Shown: positions 1 through 8,244, numbered from the stretch's first letter. The stretch: DNA of 8,888 nucleotides from Litoribrevibacter sp041590855 (GCA_041590855.1 JBFHTA010000162.1:1-8888), one strand, 5' to 3'. A program made the numbers and translations. Notes: generated by a model from the letters alone, not told the origin.

Positions 1-181
1 CCTGAATCAATTACACCACTCCACCCAGCCCCTTTATCACCCCACTAAAAACTTATCTAACCGATCAACAGTCATTCAAAGTAACTGATTCGATTAATAA
101 TTCTCCGGAACGTTTCGTTGACCTTTGGTATCCGCTGCTAAAAGATGACTTAAAAACTATCACATAGAACTGATTAACACC

Positions 182-194
182 CTCTGATGCAGAG
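182..194. promoter_or_regulatory. Short inverted repeat upstream of the LysR gene
   Basis: CTCTG-ATG-CAGAG is a perfect dyad with 5-bp arms and a 3-bp spacer, 62 bp before the LysR start codon. It could be a binding site for the LysR protein itself, since such regulators usually bind dyads upstream of their own or a neighbouring promoter. It does not fit the strict T-N11-A LysR box, and a dyad this short can arise by chance. Confidence 0.25.
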
Positions 195-225
195 TGATAG
201 ACTAGCGACCACTTTGAACCTTTAA

Positions 226-239
226 TGTAAATACTTACA
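226..239. promoter_or_regulatory. Inverted repeat just before the LysR start codon
   Basis: TGTAA-ATAC-TTACA is a perfect dyad with 5-bp arms and a 4-bp spacer, ending 16 bp before the ATG. It sits where a -10 region or transcription start would lie; a -35-like TTGAAC is at 214-219, but the spacing to a good -10 is poor. Binding here would block transcription, which would fit autorepression. This is inference; no experimental consensus was matched. Confidence 0.3.
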
Positions 240-255
240 CAACAAAACCACCACC

Positions 256-1179
256 ATGAAACTCGAAGATCTGGCTCGATACGACATCAAACTGTTAGTG
301 GCATTTCAAGTGTTGCTGGAAGAGCAAAATGTGTCGCGGGCGGCCGAGCGAATGTACGTCACTCAGTCAGCCATGAGTAAAATGATGGCTCGCTTAAAAG
401 ACATGTTTGGTGAGGATTTGTTCTTCCGGACGCCCCATGGTATTCAGCCCACTGAGCGCGCACTTTCTCTCAGAGAGACACTGTACGATACGCTGGAACA
501 ACTCAAACAGTTGCTCGACCCGCCGGAGTTTGACCCAAGCCTGTGTGATCGAACCTTCCGTATTTCGTTGATGGACACACTGGCAGCCCGGATTTGCCCG
601 GTACTGATGAAGCGACTCAGCCAGGAAGCGCCGAATGTAAAGATTCAGATTGTCCCCTGGACAAAAGACAGCATGGACGAACTCAGCGTTGGCAACCTGG
701 ATTTGGCAATCAACATCGTCGACATCGAACGCGCTAACTTTTATCAGCACACACTGACCCAAATTACCCCGTGTGCACTGGTACGCAAGGGGCATCCACT
801 CGCACAGAAAGAGCAGATCAGTCTGGATGAGTACCTGTCGTATTCCTTTATCAAAATGGTGGTGGCCGAGTTCAACGACACTCATCAAAAAGACCGGGAA
901 GCACTGGAAAAGCTTGGAAGAAAGCGCCACATTGTCATGGAAACCCACAATCTGAACAGCGCCTTTCTCACACTTCAAGCCACCGACTATATTATGCTAG
1001 GAGGTAAAGGCTTTGGGGAAAATGTCTTTGATCGTATGGGGTTGGTCGCATTGCCATTGCCCAAAGAATTGGAGGCTCCTTCCTTTTCTTACAAAATGAT
1101 CTGGCACCAACGCCAACACAAGCCTGCAGAACACCGCTGGTTTCGCGATGTCATGCTAAACTGCCTGCCGGGTACCTGA
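256..1179 (+). CDS. LysR-family transcriptional regulator (NodD/LeuO-like)
   Basis: This is a DNA-binding regulator of 307 residues, the usual size for the family. The N-terminal winged helix-turn-helix covers about residues 8-68, with the typical run VSRAAERMYVTQSAMSKMMA followed by FGEDLFFRTPHGIQPTERA. The effector-binding domain covers about 93-300. The 'DIKLLVAFQVLLEE' opening and the 'TP.G..PT.RA' wing place it near the NodD/LeuO/SyrM branch. The start at 256 gives a standard N-terminus, but the leader before it is A/C-rich with no Shine-Dalgarno sequence. The gene stands alone; 131 bp separate it from the next plus-strand gene, so that small protein/kinase pair is a possible target but not a proven one. 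The effector cannot be read from the sequence. Confidence 0.95.
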   Translation: MKLEDLARYDIKLLVAFQVLLEEQNVSRAAERMYVTQSAMSKMMARLKDMFGEDLFFRTPHGIQPTERALSLRETLYDTLEQLKQLLDPPEFDPSLCDRTFRISLMDTLAARICPVLMKRLSQEAPNVKIQIVPWTKDSMDELSVGNLDLAINIVDIERANFYQHTLTQITPCALVRKGHPLAQKEQISLDEYLSYSFIKMVVAEFNDTHQKDREALEKLGRKRHIVMETHNLNSAFLTLQATDYIMLGGKGFGENVFDRMGLVALPLPKELEAPSFSYKMIWHQRQHKPAEHRWFRDVMLNCLPGT

Positions 1180-1208
1180 TTAAATTCATCTAATGCCGGA
1201 TTTTTTTA

Positions 1209-1214
1209 TATACT
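1209..1214 (+). promoter_or_regulatory. Candidate -10 element upstream of the small protein/kinase unit
   Basis: TATACT matches five of six bases of the sigma-70 -10 consensus and lies right after a run of seven T at 1201-1207. The matching -35 (TTCATC at 1185-1190, 18-bp spacing) is weak. Transcription from here would place the 1236-1274 inverted repeat inside the 5' leader. The T-run might also end LysR transcription, but no strong stem precedes it. Confidence 0.25.
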
Positions 1215-1235
1215 CATTTAACTACGCAGTGTTAA

Positions 1236-1274
1236 ATGGTTTCTGCATCAACCCGATACATTCACAGAAACCAT
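1236..1274. promoter_or_regulatory. Perfect 10-bp inverted repeat in the leader of the molybdopterin-fold gene
   Basis: ATGGTTTCTG at 1236-1245 is exactly complementary to CAGAAACCAT at 1265-1274, with a 19-nt loop between. The hairpin or dyad ends 36 bp before the start codon at 1311. No T-run follows it, so it is not a standard terminator. It could be an operator or an RNA structure in the 5' leader. An in-frame ATG at 1236 lies inside the left arm and has no ribosome binding site, which argues against using it as the start. Confidence 0.45.
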
Positions 1275-1310
1275 ACTCGCCCATTCAATGTCTACAGTAA
1301 GGAGCGCGCC

Positions 1311-1793
1311 ATGAGTTACCCCCCGATGAACACATCATGGTTACATCGTCTCTGTCTGTTGATGATCGCCGCGCTGTTCAGTGTGTGGGGGCACGGATAT
1401 GAACTGACCATCAAAACAGCCAATAACGAGTACAAGTTATCGCAAGACGAGCTGAAAGAACTAACAGGCAGCTCCTTAACCACAGTCACTCCATGGACCG
1501 ATCAGCCCAATGTCTATTCCGGCATCAGTCTGGCCGATTTATTAGCGCATTATCAAATCAGCGCCACCACCGCCAAAGCCCGGGCACTCAACGACTATCA
1601 AGTAGAGATCAATCTGCATCAGGCGTTATCAGCCGGGGCATTTATTGTTTCTCATGTTGACGGTGAACCCATGAAGGTCAGAAATAAAGGCCCCTTTTGG
1701 ATTATCTTTCCGTGGAGCAGGCAACCGGATTTGATTGAACGAAAATACCAAGATTGGTCGATCTGGCAAATGATCGAAATCTCTTTCCAATGA
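1311..1793 (+). CDS. Exported small protein with molybdopterin-dependent oxidoreductase-like (SUOX/YedY-type) fold, no catalytic cysteine
   Basis: The protein has 160 residues. An N-terminal signal peptide (about 1-29, hydrophobic core CLLMIAALFSVW) should send it to the periplasm. The rest resembles the oxidoreductase molybdopterin-binding domain: a 'YSGISLADLLAHY' segment, 'LNDYQVEI', 'DGEPMKVRNKGPFWIIFPW', and an ending 'IWQMIEISF'. In true sulfite oxidase/YedY enzymes a cysteine binds the molybdenum. Here the only cysteine (C15) lies in the signal peptide, so the mature protein cannot make that bond and is probably a binding or sensing protein. The start at 1311 is chosen because AAGGAG at 1299-1304 sits six bases before it; an in-frame ATG at 1236 lacks such a site. 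The histidine kinase gene follows after 34 bp, and I infer co-transcription and a shared sensing role. Confidence 0.8.
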   Translation: MSYPPMNTSWLHRLCLLMIAALFSVWGHGYELTIKTANNEYKLSQDELKELTGSSLTTVTPWTDQPNVYSGISLADLLAHYQISATTAKARALNDYQVEINLHQALSAGAFIVSHVDGEPMKVRNKGPFWIIFPWSRQPDLIERKYQDWSIWQMIEISFQ

Positions 1794-1827
1794 CACCAGA
1801 TTAACGGCTTCGAAGCGCTGTCTCTTT

Positions 1828-3579
<1,752 letters not shown>

Positions 3580-3621
3580 GTAGCCACAGGTGCTCGTTGA
3601 AACATAAAAAGGGGAACTCAG

Positions 3622-3647
3622 GTTGACTCGGCATCCGCCAAGTCAAC
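3622..3647 (-). terminator. Hairpin between convergent genes, candidate terminator
   Basis: GTTGACT at 3622-3628 pairs with AGTCAAC at 3641-3647. After a single mismatch, GGC (3630-3632) pairs with GCC (3637-3639) around the loop ATCC. On the minus strand the stem is followed, after about a dozen bases, by TTTTT (complement of the A-run near 3606-3610), so it best suits the end of the MFS-PlsC operon. No T-run follows on the plus strand, though the stem could still slow transcription coming from the kinase gene. The U-tract is further from the stem than usual, so confidence is moderate. Confidence 0.5.
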
Positions 3648-3667
3648 AAGATCACGTGCAAGCAAGA

Positions 3668-5581
3668 TTACGCCAGCTCGCCACGCAAACTTTTTACCGT
3701 TTGTTCCAGCTCTGGAGCCGATACCTGTTCAGCTGCCACTAACTCGCCAGCCCATATATCGACTTTCGACCAAAAGCGTTTTGGCGGGCTTTTCAGTGCA
3801 GCGCCGTTGCCATGACTGAAGAAAGAGCCCCATAAGCCGCGCAATGCCACAGGCAGCACAGGCACCGGATTACGTTCAACGATCAACTCGATGCCCCGGC
3901 GGAAAGTATCAATCTCGCCATCGCGGGTTAGACGCCCTTCCGGGAAGATACACACCACTTCACCATTGGCCAATGCCTCACTGACCTGATCCATTGCCGC
4001 CTGATAGGCCACCGGGTCACGACGCTCAGAGGTAATCGGAATCGTCTTCGCCAACTTAAAGAACCAGTTCAGCCCTTTGCTTTCATAGATAGGCTTGTCC
4101 ATCACAAAGCGCAACGGACGACGACAGGCTCCGGCGATCAACAAGGCATCCACAAAACTGACGTGATTCGCCACAATCACCGCCGCACCTTCGTCTGGCA
4201 GATTATCCAGATTCTTATGGGATACGCGGTACATGGTATGAGACAAAATCCAGATACAGAACCGAAGGACAAACTCCGGTAGCTGACTGTAGATGTACCC
4301 CGCCACCACCAAGTTCATAATCGCTAAAACGAAGAAGTACTCAGGAATGGTCAGCTCCAATACGCTAAGGAAAAGAATGGCAAACACGGCACTGGCCACC
4401 ATAAATAACGCACCAAACACATTGCTGGCAGCAATCACCTGGGCGCGTTCTTTCTCATCCGAGCGTTGCTGGATCAAGGCGTTAAGTGGCACGATGAATA
4501 AGCCCGAAGACACCGACAACAACAATAAATCAATCATCAGACGCCAGTTATCCGGGTTCTGAATGAAAGCGAGTGCACCTACATCAGGCTGAGGGTTCGA
4601 GGGTACGGCAAAGAACAAATCCAACCCAAATACACTCATGCCAATCGAGCCAATCGGCACAATACCCAGTTCGATTTTTCGGCCCGACAAGCGCTCACAT
4701 AGCAAAGACCCCAGTGCAATACCAATAGAGAAGAGGGTCAGCAACAAGGTCACAACCTGTGCATTACCCATCAATACTTCTTTGGCGAAGTTTGGAAACT
4801 GAGTGAGATAGCTGGCGCCCATAAACCAAAACCAGCTGATCGCCATAATCGACAAATACACCGCACGATTATCCAAGGTACGTTTCCAAACATCGACTAA
4901 TTCAGTGGCCGGGTTCCAGTTGATCTTTAATTCCGGTGACGGTGCTTCCCCTTTCGGAATGCTGCGACACGCCAGATACCCCAGAATGGCAAAGACTACC
5001 ACAGCCACAGAGACAGTGACTTTGGCATCGGTGGCATCGACCAAGTAGCCCGCAAGAATGGTACCTAATAAGATCGCAAGGAAAGTTCCGGTTTCAACCA
5101 GGGCGTTGCCGCCCACCAGCTCCTCACGCTTCAGGTGTTGAGGCAGGATAGAAAACTTCACCGGCCCGAAAAAGGCCGACTGGGTGCCCATGGCAAATAA
5201 CAGCAAAATCATCCCGGTGAGCGATTCCTGCCAGATAGCAATACACGCCAGCGACATCACCACTATCTCGAACAACTTGATCTTGCGAATCAGTTGCGAT
5301 TTTTCGTACTTATCGGCAAATTGTCCTGCCAGCGGCGAAAAAATAAAGAAGGGCAGAATAAATAATCCGGCAGCCAGGTTATTGATCAGGTTTTTATCGA
5401 CCCCGCTGCCTTCCGCTGAAAGACTACTGAAGGTACCGAAGGCAACAAACAGCAACAGTGCATTTTTATAAATGTTGTCATTAAACGCCCCTAACGCCTG
5501 AGTCACAAAATAGGGGAGAAAGCGTCGGGTCTTCAACAAATCAAACTGACCGGACTGATGACCGTTCTCATGTTCCTTCAT
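3668..5581 (-). CDS. LplT-like MFS transporter fused to PlsC-type acyltransferase
   Basis: This inner-membrane fusion has 637 residues. About 10-440 is an MFS transporter like the lysophospholipid flippase LplT, starting with ALGAFNDNIYKNALLLFVAF and carrying a loop GQFADKYEKSQLIRKIK. About 440-625 is a PlsC-type acyltransferase with the HX4D catalytic motif (NHVSFVD, H473 and D478) and the FPEGR substrate motif (546-550). In E. coli, LplT flips lysophospholipids inward and Aas re-acylates them; Aas also has an acyl-ACP synthetase domain, which is missing here. The acyltransferase would then use ready-made acyl-ACP or acyl-CoA, on a lysophospholipid or lysophosphatidate. The start at 5581 is preferred because AAGGAG (5593-5588) lies six bases away. 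An ATG at 5587 directly abuts that site. The site overlaps the stop of the upstream TetR gene, which implies translational coupling and shared control. Confidence 0.9.
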   Translation of the reverse strand: MKEHENGHQSGQFDLLKTRRFLPYFVTQALGAFNDNIYKNALLLFVAFGTFSSLSAEGSGVDKNLINNLAAGLFILPFFIFSPLAGQFADKYEKSQLIRKIKLFEIVVMSLACIAIWQESLTGMILLLFAMGTQSAFFGPVKFSILPQHLKREELVGGNALVETGTFLAILLGTILAGYLVDATDAKVTVSVAVVVFAILGYLACRSIPKGEAPSPELKINWNPATELVDVWKRTLDNRAVYLSIMAISWFWFMGASYLTQFPNFAKEVLMGNAQVVTLLLTLFSIGIALGSLLCERLSGRKIELGIVPIGSIGMSVFGLDLFFAVPSNPQPDVGALAFIQNPDNWRLMIDLLLLSVSSGLFIVPLNALIQQRSDEKERAQVIAASNVFGALFMVASAVFAILFLSVLELTIPEYFFVLAIMNLVVAGYIYSQLPEFVLRFCIWILSHTMYRVSHKNLDNLPDEGAAVIVANHVSFVDALLIAGACRRPLRFVMDKPIYESKGLNWFFKLAKTIPITSERRDPVAYQAAMDQVSEALANGEVVCIFPEGRLTRDGEIDTFRRGIELIVERNPVPVLPVALRGLWGSFFSHGNGAALKSPPKRFWSKVDIWAGELVAAEQVSAPELEQTVKSLRGELA

Positions 5582-5587
5582 GTTCAT

Positions 5588-5593
5588 CTCCTT
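5588..5593 (-). promoter_or_regulatory. Ribosome binding site of the MFS-PlsC gene, overlapping the tetR stop
   Basis: On the minus strand AAGGAG includes the last two bases of the TetR stop codon TAA (5594-5592). Two ATGs follow: one directly adjacent (5587) and one six bases away (5581). Normal spacing favours the second. The overlap suggests that ribosomes finishing the regulator restart on the transporter gene. Confidence 0.75.
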
Positions 5594-6206
5594 AGATTTC
5601 CAGTCCGGCGGATTGCCAACCCGCCAGATAGTGTTTAATTAGTGTTTGTACCATGTGTCGGTTGTCTAATTCAGCCGGGGAAAACAACTTATCTTCCACT
5701 GCCAAGACACTGATTCCGTGAACACCGGCCCAAATGACCCTCGCGGTCTGCTCCAAAGCGAGATCTTCAGCGGAGGGATGCATAGATCGAAGAAGCCCCT
5801 TTAACATTGTCAGCAGTTGATCAATGCGTTGTTGCTGCCAATCGGGCAGCGCTTCTTCCTCCGGCAGTTTCAATTCAAAGACTAACCGCCAGATGTGTCT
5901 GTTATGCAATGCAAACGACAAATACGCATCTGCCATCGCGTATAACTGAGCTTCTGAGTCGGACTCTGCTGTCATCGCCTGAGTCATTGCGTCCGTCAGA
6001 CGATCGAGTGTGTCTGCATTCACTCTTAGTAGCAAGAGCGAATAACTGCCAAATACATTGATCAAAGTGCCCGGCGAGTAGCCGATGCCTTTCGCCACCT
6101 GACGAAGGCTGAGGCTTTCTACCGGTTGTGTCGTCAAAAAATCTGCCACCCAGTTAAGCGTCATCTCGGTGATTTCTTCTGTACTGTGATCGAAGCGTCT
6201 TGCCAT
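5592..6206 (-). CDS. TetR/AcrR-family transcriptional regulator (WHG-type C-terminal domain)
   Basis: This is a repressor-type DNA-binding protein of 204 residues from the chosen start. The helix-turn-helix covers about 31-64 (SLSLRQVAKGIGYSPGTLINVFGSYSLLLLR in segments); the usual 'Y.HF'-like recognition end is replaced by 'INVFGSYSLL'. The rest is the helical ligand-binding and dimer domain, with 'RVIWAGVHGISVL' near 156-168 matching the WHG signature. The start at 6206 (MARRFDHSTEEI) resembles the N-terminus I recall for relatives and has a weak GGG upstream. A start at 6233 would add nine residues, has no ribosome site, and lies inside an operator-like sequence. It is the first gene of an operon with the lysophospholipid transporter/acyltransferase, so its ligand may be a fatty acid, acyl thioester or lysolipid; this is inference from context. 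Confidence 0.92.
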   Translation of the reverse strand: MARRFDHSTEEITEMTLNWVADFLTTQPVESLSLRQVAKGIGYSPGTLINVFGSYSLLLLRVNADTLDRLTDAMTQAMTAESDSEAQLYAMADAYLSFALHNRHIWRLVFELKLPEEEALPDWQQQRIDQLLTMLKGLLRSMHPSAEDLALEQTARVIWAGVHGISVLAVEDKLFSPAELDNRHMVQTLIKHYLAGWQSAGLEI

Positions 6207-6216
6207 TGTCCCAACC

Positions 6217-6233
6217 AATTTAACAGTGTTCAT
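6217..6233 (-). promoter_or_regulatory. Second, degenerate operator-like site next to the palindrome
   Basis: Read on the minus strand, ATGAACACTGTTAAATT matches 13 of 17 positions of the plus-strand sequence TTGAACACCGTTCAAAT at 6244-6260. The centres of the two sites are 25 bp apart. The copy is imperfect as a palindrome. Its ATG is the upstream in-frame candidate start for the regulator, so the likeness also supports starting the protein at 6206 instead. Confidence 0.35.
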
Positions 6234-6243
6234 TTAAAACCAA

Positions 6244-6258
6244 TTGAACACCGTTCAA
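6244..6258. promoter_or_regulatory. Candidate TetR operator, perfect palindrome
   Basis: TTGAAC-ACC-GTTCAA has perfect 6-bp arms around a 3-bp spacer. It lies 38 bp upstream of the chosen tetR start, in the gap shared with the divergent cytochrome gene. Such 15-bp dyads are common targets of TetR-family repressors, which usually control themselves and divergent neighbours. It is close to tetR (143 bp from the cytochrome start), so autoregulation is the simpler reading. Confidence 0.5.
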
Positions 6259-6401
6259 ATATCAAACGCAAGCACTTTCGTACAAAAAACCAACACTTCT
6301 TTCTCAGTCTTTCCTCATTTCCTGTCGTTTTCCTGCACCTTCTTTACATAGAGTCATGGATATCGCCGTTGCGCGCGCCAGACTCTCAGAAGGGGAAAAC
6401 A

Positions 6402-8009
6402 ATGATTAAAATGCTCTCAACCAATCCGGCCTCAATACATACTATTAAAAAAACATCACTGATATTGCTGACATTAAGCCTGATAACTGCCTGCGGTGGA
6501 GGCAGTGGCAGCAGTAGTGATGACAGCAGTTCAGACAACACATCGGATGACGACACCAGCGTCGTACAGGAAGATACCAACACCTTGTCCGCTAATGACC
6601 TGTCCTTACAGACGCTGATAGAGGAATTGAACCTAGATCAAAGCTCTCTGGATACCCGCTCTCTTCCGGATATCTCGTCCCCGGTCGCTCAGTTGGGTAT
6701 GAAACTGTTTTACAGTAAAAGCTTGGGCGGGGCGCTGGATAGCGCCTGCGTCACGTGCCATCACCCGGTCTTGGGCGGAGGCGATGACCTTTCGCTTCCG
6801 GTGGGTGTTGAAGCAGTGAATCCCGACCAATTAGGCGAAGGCCGCACTCATCAGGACGACTTACCACTAGTACCACGTAATGCGCCGACGGTGTTCAATA
6901 TCGGATTTTGGGATTCCGGATTATTCTGGGATTCCCGGGTAGAAAGCCTGGGTAAAGAAGACGATGCCAACGGAGCTTTGTCCGGCATACGCACTCCGGA
7001 CACCGATTTTGGCCTGGCAGACAGCAACGCTGGCGACAACCTGGCCGCAGCACAAGCGCGCTTTCCTGTCACTTCGGCAGAAGAAATGAAAACCAACGAC
7101 TTTGAAAACGGCAGCACCAACGACGCCATTCGTGATCATTTAGCCGCCCGCATCGGCGATTATGGTGAAGGTGAGGGCGAACTCACCAGCAACGCCTGGC
7201 TGACGGAGTTTCAAACCGCCTTTGGCGTGACATCGGAGGCCGAAAGCCTGGTCACCTTCGACCGAATTGCCCAGGCCATTGGCGAATACGAACGTTCGAT
7301 GGTGTTCGTGAACAACCCTTGGCGTAACTACCTCGACGGCGATACCGATGCACTTACCGAAGAACAAAAATCCGGCGCAATTTTGTTCTTTACCCGCGTC
7401 AGTGACGGAGGCGCAGGTTGCGGCGCATGCCATAACGGCGAACTCTTTTCAGACGAACAACACCACACGGTGGCCTTCCCACAATTCGGCCCCGGCAAAG
7501 GCGATGGAAACAACGACGATTTTGGTCGTGAACGTGAAACCGGTGACCCGGCCGACCGCTATCGTTTCAGAACCCCGTCCTTACTGAATGTCGCAACCAC
7601 CGCTCCTTACGGTCATGTGGGTGCCTATCAAACCCTGGAAGAGGTCGTTCGCCACTACACTAATCCACAGAACCGTGTGATAGATTTCTTTGACGACGGA
7701 GGTTGGTGTCAGCTGCCACAATTTGAGGACATCGCAAATTGTGAAGATCTTTACCCGGAAGCCGAAGCCAACTCGTTGTTGGCATTACAAAAACTCGGGC
7801 TAGATCGTGCCAATAACGACACACGTTTTCCGGAGAACCCTCGCCTAAACGGCACTGAAGTGAATCAGATTGTCGCCTTTCTGGAGGCCCTTACAGACCC
7901 GTGCGTTACTGATCGCGATTGCCTGGCCCCTTGGATTCCGGACACCTCCGACAACGGCCCGGATAACCGACAGCTGAATGCCACCGATCTAAACGGTAAC
8001 CTGCTTTAG
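6402..8009 (+). CDS. Di-heme c-type cytochrome, bacterial cytochrome c peroxidase/MauG superfamily, lipoprotein
   Basis: The protein has 535 residues and a lipoprotein signal peptide ending in the lipobox LITAC (lipid-bearing Cys31). A Gly/Ser/Asp-rich tether follows (about 32-55), so it should be membrane-anchored on the periplasmic side or outside. Two haem c motifs are visible: CVTCH (116-120) and CGACH (340-344). Family marks include RNAPTVFNIGF, WDSRVESLG and FRTPSLLNVATTAPYGHVGAYQTLEEVVRHY. This superfamily reduces peroxide or, in MauG-type members, oxidises other substrates; which applies here cannot be read. It is longer than classical peroxidases (roughly 330-350 residues) because of the tether, insertions and a C-terminal tail. 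Extra cysteines C436/C447 and C501/C507 may form disulfides. The start follows AAGGGG (6390-6395) by six bases. It is transcribed divergently from the TetR gene and has no partner gene on its strand. Confidence 0.9.
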   Translation: MIKMLSTNPASIHTIKKTSLILLTLSLITACGGGSGSSSDDSSSDNTSDDDTSVVQEDTNTLSANDLSLQTLIEELNLDQSSLDTRSLPDISSPVAQLGMKLFYSKSLGGALDSACVTCHHPVLGGGDDLSLPVGVEAVNPDQLGEGRTHQDDLPLVPRNAPTVFNIGFWDSGLFWDSRVESLGKEDDANGALSGIRTPDTDFGLADSNAGDNLAAAQARFPVTSAEEMKTNDFENGSTNDAIRDHLAARIGDYGEGEGELTSNAWLTEFQTAFGVTSEAESLVTFDRIAQAIGEYERSMVFVNNPWRNYLDGDTDALTEEQKSGAILFFTRVSDGGAGCGACHNGELFSDEQHHTVAFPQFGPGKGDGNNDDFGRERETGDPADRYRFRTPSLLNVATTAPYGHVGAYQTLEEVVRHYTNPQNRVIDFFDDGGWCQLPQFEDIANCEDLYPEAEANSLLALQKLGLDRANNDTRFPENPRLNGTEVNQIVAFLEALTDPCVTDRDCLAPWIPDTSDNGPDNRQLNATDLNGNLL

Positions 8010-8033
8010 CTGTCCAACGCCCTGTATTGGTTA

Positions 8034-8057
8034 GCGCCTGAAGACTGTCCCAGGCGC
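8034..8057 (+). terminator. Hairpin after the di-heme cytochrome gene, weak terminator candidate
   Basis: GCGCCTG at 8034-8040 pairs perfectly with CAGGCGC at 8051-8057 around a 10-nt loop, 25 bp after the cytochrome stop codon. The GC-rich stem and position suit transcript ending or protection. No T-run follows, so it is not a standard intrinsic terminator. Confidence 0.35.
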
Positions 8058-8144
8058 GCTTACCCCAAAACCACACACCCAATCATCGTCCTAAAAACAT
8101 CGCCACAGGTCGGTTTGTACACATTATTGACCGGAGTTTTGCAC

Positions 8145-8155
8145 AGGTCTGACCT
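8145..8155. promoter_or_regulatory. AGGTC-T-GACCT dyad, GntR/FadR-like operator candidate
   Basis: This is a perfect 5-bp dyad with one central base. Its core GGTCnGACC is the same as the core of the E. coli FadR site as I remember it, and it fits the GT-N3-AC pattern of FadR-subfamily GntR regulators. More GGTC/GACC words occur nearby at 8108-8111, 8129-8132 and 8161-8164. The dyad centre is about 37 bp before the transcription start expected from the -10 box at 8175-8180, so a bound protein would touch the -35 region. The identity of the regulator is inference. Confidence 0.4.
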
Positions 8156-8174
8156 TAGCCGGTCTGTGGTTTCC

Positions 8175-8180
8175 TATACT
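8175..8180 (+). promoter_or_regulatory. Candidate -10 box for the solute-binding protein gene
   Basis: TATACT matches five of six bases of the sigma-70 -10 consensus and lies 64 bp before the start codon at 8245. No good -35 is present at normal spacing, and the GGTC-T-GACC dyad occupies that place, which could mean control by an activator or a repressor. Confidence 0.4.
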
Positions 8181-8244
8181 TGTTACTCATCACGCAGATG
8201 TTTTTAAACGCAGTTATTTATTTGAAACAGTCAGGCTAAATTGG

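Larger units (their letters stand above)
1..255. other. Intergenic region upstream of the LysR gene, no complete gene seen
   Basis: No reading frame here has both a usual start and a stop of credible length. One plus-strand frame is open from about position 6 to a TAG at 165-167. Its last part reads like protein (ending SPERFVDLWYPLLKDDLKTI), but it has no ATG, GTG or TTG start and a TGA lies in frame at 3-5. It is either chance or the tail of a decayed gene. The right half carries two short perfect dyads (182-194 and 226-239) and is probably the control region of the LysR gene. Confidence 0.5.

Noticed and set aside
394..978. 194-codon minus-strand open frame
   Set aside because: It lies wholly within the LysR gene on the other strand and its translation has no family motif; it is a shadow of a real gene.
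1180..1208. Intrinsic terminator for the LysR gene using the seven-T run
   Set aside because: The T-run is real, but no stem longer than about four base pairs can be drawn directly before it.
1236..1310. N-terminal extension of the molybdopterin-fold protein starting at ATG 1236
   Set aside because: There is no ribosome binding site, and the added residues would place a polar stretch before the signal peptide. The segment contains the inverted repeat, and AAGGAG sits correctly before 1311.
1311..1793. Working molybdenum enzyme subunit such as MsrP/YedY
   Set aside because: The mature protein has no cysteine, there is no Tat twin-arginine motif in the signal peptide, and no YedZ/MsrQ-like membrane partner is nearby.
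6126..6401. N-terminal extension of the di-heme protein reaching back to 6126
   Set aside because: It would overlap the TetR gene on the opposite strand and bury the clear lipoprotein signal peptide that starts at 6402 behind a good ribosome site.
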